From Gemmobacter sp. (GTDB taxonomy: Bacteria > Pseudomonadota > Alphaproteobacteria > Rhodobacterales > Rhodobacteraceae), in NCBI GenBank assembly GCA_030656535.1, contig JAUSPL010000310.1:1-5262 (forward strand): a stretch of DNA of 5,262 bases, read 5' to 3'. Position 1 is the first letter of the stretch. Every line of letters begins with the position of its first letter. Positions 1 through 5,262 of this stretch are shown piece by piece. Below the pieces are notes generated by a model that saw only the letters and a program-made list of their open reading frames with translations, was not told the origin of the DNA and made no database searches. Position numbers and translations under genes: made by a program.

Positions 1-137
1 ATCCCAAAACCGTCCGCATTGATCGCGGTCTTGCATTCGCTGGCGCAATGGCTTTGGCGGATCAGCGAATGGCCGGGACTGGACACGATATCTTCCAGAA
101 ATATCGGAGTTCCGGTGTAGGCGGCCCAACGGCACAT
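1..137 (-). CDS. Class II glutamine amidotransferase-like protein, N-terminal part (cut by window edge)
   Basis: Forty-five codons read leftward from an ATG at 137-135 and stay open to the window edge, so only the N-terminus is visible. It begins MCRWAAYTGTPIFLEDI and contains NADGFG at residues 40-45. In class II (Ntn-type) glutamine amidotransferases, Cys2 becomes the N-terminal nucleophile after removal of Met1 and releases ammonia from glutamine; a start of MCRW followed by an N-x-DGFG motif about 40 residues later is typical of the stand-alone GATase_4 / YafJ-EgtC-like group. A purine-rich GGGGAAG lies six bases upstream of the ATG (positions 144-150, minus strand). It follows the AidB-like gene on the same strand after 150 bases, so co-transcription is possible but unproven. 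The substrate that receives the ammonia cannot be told from this fragment; some members of the group are hydrolases of other gamma-glutamyl compounds. Confidence 0.82.
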   Translation of the reverse strand, partial: MCRWAAYTGTPIFLEDIVSSPGHSLIRQSHCASECKTAINADGFG

Positions 138-287
138 ATCAGACTTCCCCTGCCCCGAGGACCAAGGCGGCATCGCTGCGCATCGCGACCTCTTGTTTTT
201 TGCTGCTTTTCAAGGAAGTTACCAGAAATCCGGACATCCGGCACCCCCGCTTGATATCACGTTTTGCGTCAATGCCTTGCAACGCCA

Positions 288-1898
288 TCACATCTGGCGG
301 GCCAGGATCGCGTCGACATCCAACCCGGACACCGCACCCGGGACATGCCCCCGCGCGCCCTCGACGCGTGTCGTGACATATCCGTCCGCCACCGCGGCAG
401 TCCCGTCGCGGATCAAGACCGAGGCCGTCAGCAAGACCGCAAGGCGTTCGGCAAACCACCGGGCCTCGGACTCGGGCGGGATCGTGGGCCACCGGGCGCG
501 GTGGTCGCGCAAGGCTGCGTCATAGCGGCGGTCCACGCCTTGGGCTGCGTCCAGTTCCGACTGCAAGGCCGCCGATGCCGCAAGATCGCGCGCCAGAGTG
601 CGCAGGATATCCAGACATATCACATTGCCCGATCCTTCCCAGATCCCGTTCAAGGGGGCCTCGCGGTACAGCATCGGCATTGGCGTGTCTTCGACGTAGC
701 CCATGCCGCCCAGACACTCCATCGCCTCGGCCACCATCCAGACGCAGCGTTTGTTGGACCAGAACTTGGCCACCGCCACCGCGATCCGGGCAAATGCCCG
801 CTGATCGGGGTCGTCAAAGGCCCGCGCGACCCGCATCCCCAGCGCCAGCGCGCCCTCGGCTTCCAGCGCAAGATCGGCAAGAACCGCCCGCATCAGGGGT
901 TGGTCGATCAAACGCCGTTGAAAGGCCACGCGCCCCGCCGACCACCACAGCGCCTCGGCCAAGGCAGCGCGCATCAAGCCAGCGGGGGCGATGGCGGTAT
1001 CCAGCCGCGTGTGGTGCACCATTTCGACAATCGTGCGCACCCCGTCGCCAATGTCGCCCAAGGGAACAGCATGGGCGTCGTGGTATTCGATTTCCGCCGA
1101 TGCATTGGCCCGGTTGCCCAGCTTGTCCTTCAATCGCATCAGGTGGATGGGGTTGCGCAGGCCGTCCGGTGTCCAGCGTGGTACCAGAAAACAGGTCAGC
1201 CCGCCGGGCGCCTGTGCCAAGGTCAAAAAGCCATCCGACATTGGTGCCGAACAAAACCACTTGTGCCCGGTCAACCGCCAGCCATCCGCCTCAGACCGTG
1301 CCGTTGTCGCATTTGCCCGCACGTCCGACCCGCCCTGCTTTTCGGTCATCGCCATTCCCAGCGTGGCCGCGCGTTTTGCGGCAATCGGCAGGCTTGCGCG
1401 GTCATGCGCGCGCGCCATCAGCAGGGGCCGCCACTGCGCCGACAGATCCGGGGCCGCCCGCAACGCCGGGATCGCAGCATAGGTCATGGTCAGCGGGCAA
1501 CACACGCCGGGCTCGATCTGGCTAAGCCCATAGACGAGCCCGGCATGGGTGGCATGGCCACCGGCCCCGCCTTCCCACGCGACCGAGGCATAGCCTGCGG
1601 CTTTGCCCAGTTCCATAAGGTCGTGATAGGCCGGATGAAACGCGACCTCGTCCAGACGGCGCCCACCGCGATCAAACAGCTGCGATTCTGGCGGGTGCCG
1701 GTTCGCCGCCCTCCCGGCGTCGCGCATGGCACCTGCCCCTGCGGCGGCCCCGAACGCAGACAATGCCGTCACATCCGCCCCCGCCACCCCAGCCCAGTGC
1801 CGCAGTGCGGGGTCGGATTGCCACAGGTCGCGCGCGATCGGGTCGGGCTGATTGGTCACCTCATGGGTGGTCAGCACGTGGCGGGGCAAATGATGCAT
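288..1898 (-). CDS. Acyl-CoA dehydrogenase family protein, AidB-like
   Basis: This complete 536-residue flavoprotein matches E. coli AidB in length (about 540) and in its diagnostic blocks: THEVTNQP (11-18), RRLDEVAFHPAYH (80-92), MTEKQGGSD (184-192, FAD/substrate region), GHKWFCSAP (211-219), RLKDKLGNR (255-263), LIDQPLMR (330-337), GGMGYVED (397-404) and IWEGSGN (419-425). Glu421 in the last block aligns with the usual catalytic base of acyl-CoA dehydrogenases, so the active site looks intact. Domain order is N-terminal helical domain, beta domain, helical FAD-binding domain, then a C-terminal extension (about 440-536) that in E. coli AidB carries DNA-binding activity; here that part is poorly conserved. 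E. coli AidB is induced by alkylation damage and its natural substrate is unsettled, so the physiological role is open: DNA protection, or oxidation of a branched acyl-CoA. The ATG at 1898 is chosen over a GTG at 1919 because GGAGGA lies six bases before it. Cytoplasmic; no signal peptide. Confidence 0.93.
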   Translation of the reverse strand: MHHLPRHVLTTHEVTNQPDPIARDLWQSDPALRHWAGVAGADVTALSAFGAAAGAGAMRDAGRAANRHPPESQLFDRGGRRLDEVAFHPAYHDLMELGKAAGYASVAWEGGAGGHATHAGLVYGLSQIEPGVCCPLTMTYAAIPALRAAPDLSAQWRPLLMARAHDRASLPIAAKRAATLGMAMTEKQGGSDVRANATTARSEADGWRLTGHKWFCSAPMSDGFLTLAQAPGGLTCFLVPRWTPDGLRNPIHLMRLKDKLGNRANASAEIEYHDAHAVPLGDIGDGVRTIVEMVHHTRLDTAIAPAGLMRAALAEALWWSAGRVAFQRRLIDQPLMRAVLADLALEAEGALALGMRVARAFDDPDQRAFARIAVAVAKFWSNKRCVWMVAEAMECLGGMGYVEDTPMPMLYREAPLNGIWEGSGNVICLDILRTLARDLAASAALQSELDAAQGVDRRYDAALRDHRARWPTIPPESEARWFAERLAVLLTASVLIRDGTAAVADGYVTTRVEGARGHVPGAVSGLDVDAILARQM

Positions 1899-1904
1899 GG
1901 CGGT

Positions 1905-1910
1905 TCCTCC
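1905..1910 (-). promoter_or_regulatory. Ribosome binding site of the AidB-like gene
   Basis: GGAGGA on the minus strand, six bases upstream of the ATG at 1898-1896. It lies inside the extended frame that would begin at GTG 1919, and so decides for the shorter 536-residue product. Confidence 0.8.
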
Positions 1911-1919
1911 GATTTCCAC

Positions 1920-1950
1920 ATCCTAGCACCGCCGCCCCCGTGCCGGGCAA
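1920..1950 (-). promoter_or_regulatory. Candidate promoter of the AidB-like gene
   Basis: On the minus strand, TAGGAT (1925-1920) is a 4/6 match to the sigma-70 -10 box and is preceded by TG one base upstream (extended -10 form). TTGCCC (1950-1945) could serve as the -35 box at a long spacing of 19 bases. Transcription would start only about 15 bases before the ATG, leaving room for the GGAGGA ribosome site. Pattern evidence only. Confidence 0.3.
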
Positions 1951-2019
1951 TCCCTTTGGATCAGGGACGTCGCAGCACGGTTTCGCGTCAAATCATGGTT
2001 TTTGCCCCAGACTCCGGGA

Positions 2020-2048
2020 TTCCCATACCGGATCTTCTGTGCCATAGT
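2020..2048 (+). promoter_or_regulatory. Candidate promoter of the septum formation initiator gene
   Basis: TTCCCA (2020-2025) and CATAGT (2043-2048) each match four of six bases of the sigma-70 -35 and -10 consensus, and are separated by exactly 17 bases. The -10 box ends 40 bases before the ATG at 2089. It lies back to back with the candidate promoter of the AidB-like gene. Matches this weak occur by chance, so confidence is low. Confidence 0.3.
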
Positions 2049-2088
2049 CGCCGCACGCAGGCATCAAGACCCGCGCAATAGGCAGAGC

Positions 2089-2391
2089 ATGACCGGACAT
2101 CAGACACGCCCACCGATTGGGGCAGCCTTCATATTCATGTTGCTGTTCGTTGCGGGCAGCTATTTCACCTTTGCCGCCGTGCAGGGCGATCACGGCATGT
2201 TCCGCCGGATCGCGATCAAGGCCGAGACCGAGGCCCTGACCCTGGAACGCGACCAGCTGACGCGGGAACTGGCCAACTTGACGAACCAGACACAGCGCAT
2301 GTCCGACAGTTCGCTCGATCTTGACCTGCTGGACGAACGCGCCCGTGACGTGTTGGGGTATCTGCGCGCCGACGAGGTCGTGACGCACTGA
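2089..2391 (+). CDS. Septum formation initiator family protein (FtsB/DivIC-like)
   Basis: This 100-residue protein has the standard FtsB/DivIC plan: a short basic N-terminus (MTGHQTRPP), one transmembrane helix (about 9-31, rich in A, I, F, L), then a coiled-coil stretch (about 36-72, with KAETEALTLERDQLTRELANL) and a C-terminal block LDLDLLDERARDVLGY (76-91) ending in a short tail. In well studied bacteria FtsB joins FtsL and FtsQ in the inner membrane, with the coiled coil in the periplasm, and helps activate septal peptidoglycan synthesis. The D-L-L-D-E-R-A-R block is the conserved feature of the alphaproteobacterial form, which is commonly encoded just upstream of pdhA. The ATG at 2089 places the membrane helix at the usual distance from the N-terminus; an in-frame ATG at 2002 would add 29 uncharacteristic residues. 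The ribosome site is weak (AGGCAG, three bases upstream). The identity is confident at family level; equivalence to FtsB is inferred. Confidence 0.88.
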   Translation: MTGHQTRPPIGAAFIFMLLFVAGSYFTFAAVQGDHGMFRRIAIKAETEALTLERDQLTRELANLTNQTQRMSDSSLDLDLLDERARDVLGYLRADEVVTH

Positions 2392-2667
2392 ACCCGGCAG
2401 GCCCGCAAACGCCCGTGCGCTGACCTACCGCGCGGTGCATGCCCCTTTAATTCTCGGCAAAACCACAGTCGGACCAGAGGGTCGGTCGCAAGCAAACCGG
2501 CGACCCGGCGTGATATCGGCGTGCCATATCGCGACACAAATCGCCCGGTCACGCCACCCCAGATCCGGCCCTGCCACCGCGCTGGATCAGGCTGCCGGTC
2601 CCCATGGATTACCGCCCCTGTTGACCAAATACGCAGGCCGCAGCAGGCGCGCGACAGGCGATTTTCC
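2392..2667. other. Intergenic region with no recognised gene
   Basis: Together with the promoter segment that follows, this forms a 343-base gap between the septum gene and pdhA. The short open frames in it have no family-like sequence, ribosome site or conserved pattern and are judged spurious. I see no convincing rho-independent terminator after the septum gene: there is only an AT-richer patch (CCCTTTAATT, 2443-2452) after weak dyad sequence. A tandem near-repeat occurs at 2506-2531 (CGGCGTG-ATATCG, then CGGCGTG-CC-ATATCG). TTGACC at 2621-2626 resembles a -35 box but has no -10 partner at the right spacing. Confidence 0.6.
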
Positions 2668-2696
2668 TTGATTAGCCGATGGTGCGTCGATAGTTT
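2668..2696 (+). promoter_or_regulatory. Candidate sigma-70 promoter of the pdhABC operon
   Basis: TTGATT (2668-2673; 4/6 match to the -35 box) and TAGTTT (2691-2696; matches T1, A2 and T6, the most conserved -10 positions) are separated by exactly 17 bases. The region is locally AT-rich in GC-rich surroundings. Transcription would start near 2703, giving a leader of about 30 bases with the pdhA ribosome site. The -10 box coincides with the left arm of an inverted repeat. Confidence 0.42.
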
Positions 2697-2708
2697 ACCC
2701 CTAAACTA
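2691..2708. promoter_or_regulatory. Perfect inverted repeat, probable operator of pdhA
   Basis: TAGTTTA (2691-2697) and TAAACTA (2702-2708) are exact reverse complements around a CCCC spacer. A second, overlapping dyad uses CTAAA (2701-2705) and TTTAG (2710-2714), so TTTA/TAAA half-sites recur at 8-base steps in alternating orientation. The dyad covers the candidate -10 box and the expected start of transcription, where a bound repressor would block RNA polymerase. It is not followed by a T-run and its arms are AT-rich, so it is a poor terminator. The regulator is unknown; I do not recognise the motif. Confidence 0.5.
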
Positions 2709-2720
2709 CTTTAGCCGTCG

Positions 2721-2728
2721 AGGGAGGG
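2721..2728 (+). promoter_or_regulatory. Ribosome binding site of pdhA
   Basis: AGGGAGGG, six bases upstream of the GTG at 2735. A TAA in the same frame at 2702-2704, with no ATG, GTG or TTG codon between it and 2735, confirms that translation starts at this GTG. Confidence 0.8.
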
Positions 2729-2734
2729 CCTGCC

Positions 2735-3724
2735 GTGGCACCGCGGAAGACACCGGAGAAATCCAATATATCGCGTGACGAATTGCTTGGATATTACCGC
2801 GAAATGCTGCTGATCCGACGGTTCGAGGAAAAAGCGGGCCAGTTGTACGGAATGGGGCTGATCGGCGGGTTTTGCCACCTGTACATCGGACAAGAAGCGG
2901 TGGTCGTCGGCCTTGAGGCCACGGCAAAGGACGGTGACAAACGCATCACATCCTACCGCGACCACGGGCACATGCTGGCGTGCGGCATGGACCCCAAGGG
3001 GGTCATGGCCGAACTGACCGGGCGCGAGGGGGGATACTCCAAGGGCAAGGGCGGCTCGATGCACATGTTCTCCAAGGAAAAGCATTTCTATGGCGGCCAT
3101 GGGATCGTGGGCGCTCAGGTCCCGCTGGGTGCGGGGCTGGCATTTGCCGACAAGTATATGGGCAATGACAACGTAACCTTCGCCTATTTCGGCGATGGCG
3201 CGGCAAACCAGGGCCAGGTCTATGAGACCTACAACATGGCCGAACTGTGGAACCTGCCGGTGGTTTTCGTGATCGAAAACAACCAGTACGCGATGGGCAC
3301 CAGCATGAAGCGGTCGACCAAATCGCCGTCCCTGTGGGAACGTGGTGCCGCGTATGGCATCAAGGGCGAGGCCGTTGACGGCATGGATGTGCTGGCGGTC
3401 AAGGCTGCGGGCGAAAAGGCGGTGGCGGTTTGTCGTGCCGGCCAGGGCCCTTACATCCTTGAAATGATGACCTATCGCTATCGCGGCCACTCGATGTCGG
3501 ACCCTGCGAAATACCGCACCCGCGAAGAGGTGCAAAAGATGCGCGACGAAAAGGACGCCATTGAACATGTGCGCGACCTGCTGGTGCAAGGCGGACATGC
3601 GACCGAGGATGACCTGAAGGCGATCGACAAGGACATCAAGGCCATCGTCAACGAAGCGGCCGAGTTTTCCAAGGAAAGCCCCGAGCCCGCGCTGTCCGAA
3701 TTGTGGACCGACATTTACGCCTGA
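2735..3724 (+). CDS. pdhA: Pyruvate dehydrogenase E1 component, alpha subunit
   Basis: This 329-residue protein is the alpha chain of the heterotetrameric E1, which decarboxylates pyruvate on thiamine diphosphate and, with E1 beta, passes the acetyl group to the lipoyl arm. The thiamine-diphosphate motif is clear: GDGAANQG at 153-160 running to ENN at 181-183. Other family blocks are RRFEEKAGQLYGMG (28-41), HLYIGQEAV (48-56), TSYRDHGH (72-79), GHGIVGAQVPLGAG (121-134) and the active-site loop RGHSMSDPAKYRTREE (250-265). That loop keeps Ser253, which corresponds to phosphorylation site 1 of the mitochondrial enzyme, but it is one residue shorter and lacks the site 2 serine. Length and all blocks are intact. 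The start codon is GTG. pdhB follows after 14 bases. Branched-chain 2-oxoacid dehydrogenase E1 alpha is related, but the neighbouring pdhB/pdhC and close similarity to PDH loops favour pyruvate. Cytoplasmic. Confidence 0.96.
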   Translation: MAPRKTPEKSNISRDELLGYYREMLLIRRFEEKAGQLYGMGLIGGFCHLYIGQEAVVVGLEATAKDGDKRITSYRDHGHMLACGMDPKGVMAELTGREGGYSKGKGGSMHMFSKEKHFYGGHGIVGAQVPLGAGLAFADKYMGNDNVTFAYFGDGAANQGQVYETYNMAELWNLPVVFVIENNQYAMGTSMKRSTKSPSLWERGAAYGIKGEAVDGMDVLAVKAAGEKAVAVCRAGQGPYILEMMTYRYRGHSMSDPAKYRTREEVQKMRDEKDAIEHVRDLLVQGGHATEDDLKAIDKDIKAIVNEAAEFSKESPEPALSELWTDIYA

Positions 3725-3738
3725 GGGGGGATAAACTT

Positions 3739-3872
3739 ATGGCAACTGAAATTCTGATGCCCGCACTTTCCCCGACGATGGAGGAAGGCACGCTTGCAAA
3801 ATGGCTGGTCAAGGAAGGCGACTCGGTGAAATCCGGTCAGATCCTTGCCGAGATCGAAACCGACAAGGCCAC
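3739..3872 (+). repeat. Lipoyl-domain coding repeat, copy 1 (5' end of pdhB)
   Basis: The first 28 codons (3739-3822) match the first 28 codons of pdhC (5129-5212) at 76 of 84 bases, and all eight differences are synonymous third positions. Codons 29-36 then diverge (six residue changes), and the lipoylation-site segment 3853-3872 is again identical to 5243-5262 over 20 bases. The copies lie 1390 bases apart in direct orientation. Confidence 0.9.
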
Positions 3873-5115
3873 GATGGAATTCGAGGCGGTGGACGAAGGT
3901 GTGATGGGCAAGATCCTGATTGCCGAAGGCACCCAGGGGGTCAAGGTCAACACCCCGATCGCCCTGCTTGTTCAGGATGGTGAAACCGCCGAAGCCCCGG
4001 CCAAGGCCCCCGAATCCGCGCCCAAAGCGGCGCCAGAGGCCGAAAAGGCCCCTGCAGCAGCCCCCCCCGCCGCGCCAAAGCCAGCAGCGGTTGCGGTCAG
4101 GGCCGCGGACCCGGACTATCCGGCGGGCACCCCGACCAAGTCGATGACCGTCCGCGAAGCCTTGCGTGAAGCGATGGCCGAGGAAATGCGCGCAAACCCC
4201 TTGGTCTTCTTGATGGGCGAAGAGGTCGGCGAATATCAGGGGGCCTACAAGATCTCACAGGGTCTGCTGGATGAATTCGGTCCCAAGCGCGTGATCGACA
4301 CCCCGATCACCGAGCATGGGTTTACCGGCGTCGCCGTGGGGGCTGCGATGGCGGGCCTGAACCCGATCGTCGAATTCATGACCTTCAACTTCTCGATGCA
4401 GGCCATCGACCATATCATCAACTCGGCCGCCAAGACGCTTTACATGTCGGGCGGACAGATGGGATGCCCGATCGTGTTCCGGGGGCCAAACGGCGCTGCG
4501 GCGCGGGTCGGTGCCCAGCACAGCCAGGATTATGCGGCCTGGTATGCGCAGATCCCCGGTCTCAAGGTCGTGATGCCCTATTCGGCAGCCGACGCCAAAG
4601 GTTTGCTGAAAACCGCGATCCGCGATCCGAACCCGGTGATCTTTCTGGAAAACGAAATCCTGTACGGCAAGTCGTTCGACGTGCCTGTCATGGATGATTT
4701 CACCATCCCGTTCGGCAAGGCCCGTATCTGGCGCGAAGGCACGGATGTCACCATCGTGTCCTTCGGCATCGGCATGACCTATGCGCTGGAGGCCGCAGAC
4801 AAACTGGCCGCCGAGGGCATCAGCGCCGAGGTGATCGACCTGCGCACCCTGCGCCCCATCGACTATGACACCGTGCTGGCCTCGGTTCAGAAAACCAACC
4901 GATGTGTCACGGTCGAGGAAGGCTGGCCCGTCGGGTCGATCGGCAACCATATCAGTGCCACGATCATGCAGCGTGCATTTGACTATCTGGACGCGCCGGT
5001 GATCAACTGCACGGGCAAGGATGTCCCGATGCCCTATGCGGCCAACCTTGAAAAGCTGGCGTTGCTGACCACCGTCGAGGTGGTCGACGCCGTAAAATCC
5101 GTCTGCTACCGGTAA
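3739..5115 (+). CDS. pdhB: Pyruvate dehydrogenase E1 component, beta subunit with N-terminal lipoyl domain
   Basis: This 458-residue protein has three parts. Residues 1-80 are a biotinyl/lipoyl domain with the attachment motif ETDKATME, so Lys43 should carry lipoate. Residues about 83-132 are a flexible linker rich in Ala, Pro and Lys. Residues about 136-458 are a full-length E1 beta (transketolase central and C-terminal domains), with GEEVGEYQGAYK (160-171), DTPITEHGFTGVAVGAA (187-203), FMTFNFSMQAIDHIINSAAK (213-232) and RGPNGAAARVGAQHSQD (248-264). It pairs with PdhA to form the thiamine-diphosphate site. A lipoyl domain on E1 beta is a known trait of alphaproteobacterial PDH (for example Zymomonas mobilis and Sinorhizobium meliloti); its exact role is not settled. 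The ATG at 3739 is chosen because the GAGGGGGGA ribosome site (3723-3731) precedes it and the lipoyl domain begins there; the frame extends upstream only into pdhA. A run of eight C in the linker (4061-4068) is a possible slippage site. Confidence 0.96.
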   Translation: MATEILMPALSPTMEEGTLAKWLVKEGDSVKSGQILAEIETDKATMEFEAVDEGVMGKILIAEGTQGVKVNTPIALLVQDGETAEAPAKAPESAPKAAPEAEKAPAAAPPAAPKPAAVAVRAADPDYPAGTPTKSMTVREALREAMAEEMRANPLVFLMGEEVGEYQGAYKISQGLLDEFGPKRVIDTPITEHGFTGVAVGAAMAGLNPIVEFMTFNFSMQAIDHIINSAAKTLYMSGGQMGCPIVFRGPNGAAARVGAQHSQDYAAWYAQIPGLKVVMPYSAADAKGLLKTAIRDPNPVIFLENEILYGKSFDVPVMDDFTIPFGKARIWREGTDVTIVSFGIGMTYALEAADKLAAEGISAEVIDLRTLRPIDYDTVLASVQKTNRCVTVEEGWPVGSIGNHISATIMQRAFDYLDAPVINCTGKDVPMPYAANLEKLALLTTVEVVDAVKSVCYR

Positions 5116-5120
5116 GGAGG
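5114..5120 (+). promoter_or_regulatory. Ribosome binding site of pdhC
   Basis: AAGGAGG, a near-perfect Shine-Dalgarno sequence eight bases upstream of the ATG at 5129. It overlaps the last two bases of the pdhB stop codon (TAA, 5113-5115), consistent with coupled or sequential translation of the two genes. Confidence 0.85.
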
Positions 5121-5128
5121 GCGCACTC

Positions 5129-5262
5129 ATGGCAACCGAAATCCTGATGCCCGCGCTGTCCCCCACGATGGAGGAAGGCACACTGGCAAAATGGCTGGTC
5201 AAGGAAGGTGACACGATCACCTCTGGCATGGTCATGGCTGAAATCGAAACCGACAAGGCCAC
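5129..5262 (+). CDS. pdhC: Pyruvate dehydrogenase E2 (dihydrolipoamide acetyltransferase), N-terminal part (cut by window edge)
   Basis: Forty-four complete codons are visible and the frame is open at the right edge. They encode the first half of a lipoyl domain, MATEILMPALSPTMEEGT onward, ending at the lipoylation motif ETDKA, with Lys43 as the expected lipoate carrier. In E2 this arm collects the acetyl group from E1 and delivers it to the C-terminal acetyltransferase core; the peripheral-subunit-binding and catalytic domains would lie beyond the window. The visible part is a lipoyl domain only, so E2 identity rests on position: in alphaproteobacteria the E2 gene (pdhC, also called aceF) directly follows pdhB, and a strong ribosome site sits 13 bases after the pdhB stop region. 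Residues 1-28 are identical to PdhB, while 29-31 and 34-36 differ. Another lipoyl protein, such as a 2-oxoglutarate or branched-chain E2, is less likely here. Confidence 0.9.
   Translation, partial: MATEILMPALSPTMEEGTLAKWLVKEGDTITSGMVMAEIETDKA
5129..5262 (+). repeat. Lipoyl-domain coding repeat, copy 2 (5' end of pdhC)
   Basis: This is the partner of the copy at 3739-3872. The longest identical stretches include 5186-5208 (23 bases, matching 3796-3818) and 5243-5262 (matching 3853-3872). The repeat may continue past the window edge. Confidence 0.9.

Noticed and set aside
139..236. A possible 32-residue peptide (MSGFLVTSLKSS...) ending just before the amidotransferase start
   Set aside because: No convincing ribosome site or family signal; it is the tail of a frame that overlaps the AidB-like gene in another phase.
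230..241. Short inverted repeat CCGGA-CA-TCCGG between the AidB-like and amidotransferase genes
   Set aside because: A 5-base stem with a 2-base loop and no T-run after it on the transcribed strand is too weak to call a terminator.
254..282. Minus-strand TTGCAA-N17-TGATAT as a promoter for the amidotransferase gene
   Set aside because: The spacing is right but the -10 matches only three of six bases and lacks the conserved A2; it is hard to tell from chance.
264..2081. A 605-codon open frame on the plus strand across the AidB-like gene
   Set aside because: It is antisense to a gene with unmistakable family motifs, and its translation is an Arg/Pro/His/Gly-rich mix typical of shadow frames in GC-rich DNA.
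2668..2681. TTGAT-N4 as an FNR-type box before pdhA
   Set aside because: The second half-site does not resemble ATCAA, so only a half-site is present, which is better explained as a -35 box.
2435..2778. Two small plus-strand frames (78 and 85 codons) in the gap before pdhA
   Set aside because: No ribosome sites or domain-like sequence, and one runs over the pdhA start in another frame.
2711..3598. A 295-codon minus-strand open frame over pdhA
   Set aside because: Its translation has no recognisable motif and mirrors the codon pattern of pdhA, which is certain.
4255..5262. A 335-codon minus-strand open frame over pdhB and pdhC
   Set aside because: Shadow of two confident genes; no ribosome site or family-like sequence.

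Overview
The window is GC-rich chromosomal DNA, most likely from an alphaproteobacterium of the Rhodobacteraceae type. The basis is gene content: a pyruvate dehydrogenase (PDH) E1 beta subunit with its own lipoyl domain, an FtsB/DivIC-like gene directly upstream of pdhA, and the order pdhA-pdhB-pdhC. The genus call is an inference; no rRNA or other marker is present.

Layout. Two genes read leftward in the first 1.9 kb. Positions 1-137 hold the first 45 codons of a class II glutamine amidotransferase-like protein, cut by the window edge. Positions 288-1898 hold a complete acyl-CoA dehydrogenase of the AidB branch. A divergent intergenic region (1899-2088) separates them from the rightward genes: a 100-residue single-pass septum formation initiator protein (2089-2391), a 343-base gap with no gene that ends in a candidate pdhA promoter, then pdhA (2735-3724), pdhB (3739-5115) and the first 44 codons of pdhC (from 5129).

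How the genes work together. pdhA and pdhB encode the two chains of the thiamine-diphosphate-dependent E1 component, and pdhC encodes the lipoyl-bearing E2 core; together with E3 they convert pyruvate to acetyl-CoA. Short gaps (14 and 13 bases) with strong ribosome binding sites point to one operon that continues past the right edge. The AidB-like and amidotransferase-like genes are on the other strand and have no evident link to PDH.

I found no undescribed multi-gene system, mobile element, CRISPR array or RNA gene. The most interesting non-coding signal is a perfect 7+7 inverted repeat (2691-2708) that overlaps the proposed -10 element of pdhA and looks like an operator. The most interesting coding signal is that the lipoyl domains of PdhB and PdhC begin with 28 identical residues although their DNA differs at eight synonymous sites.
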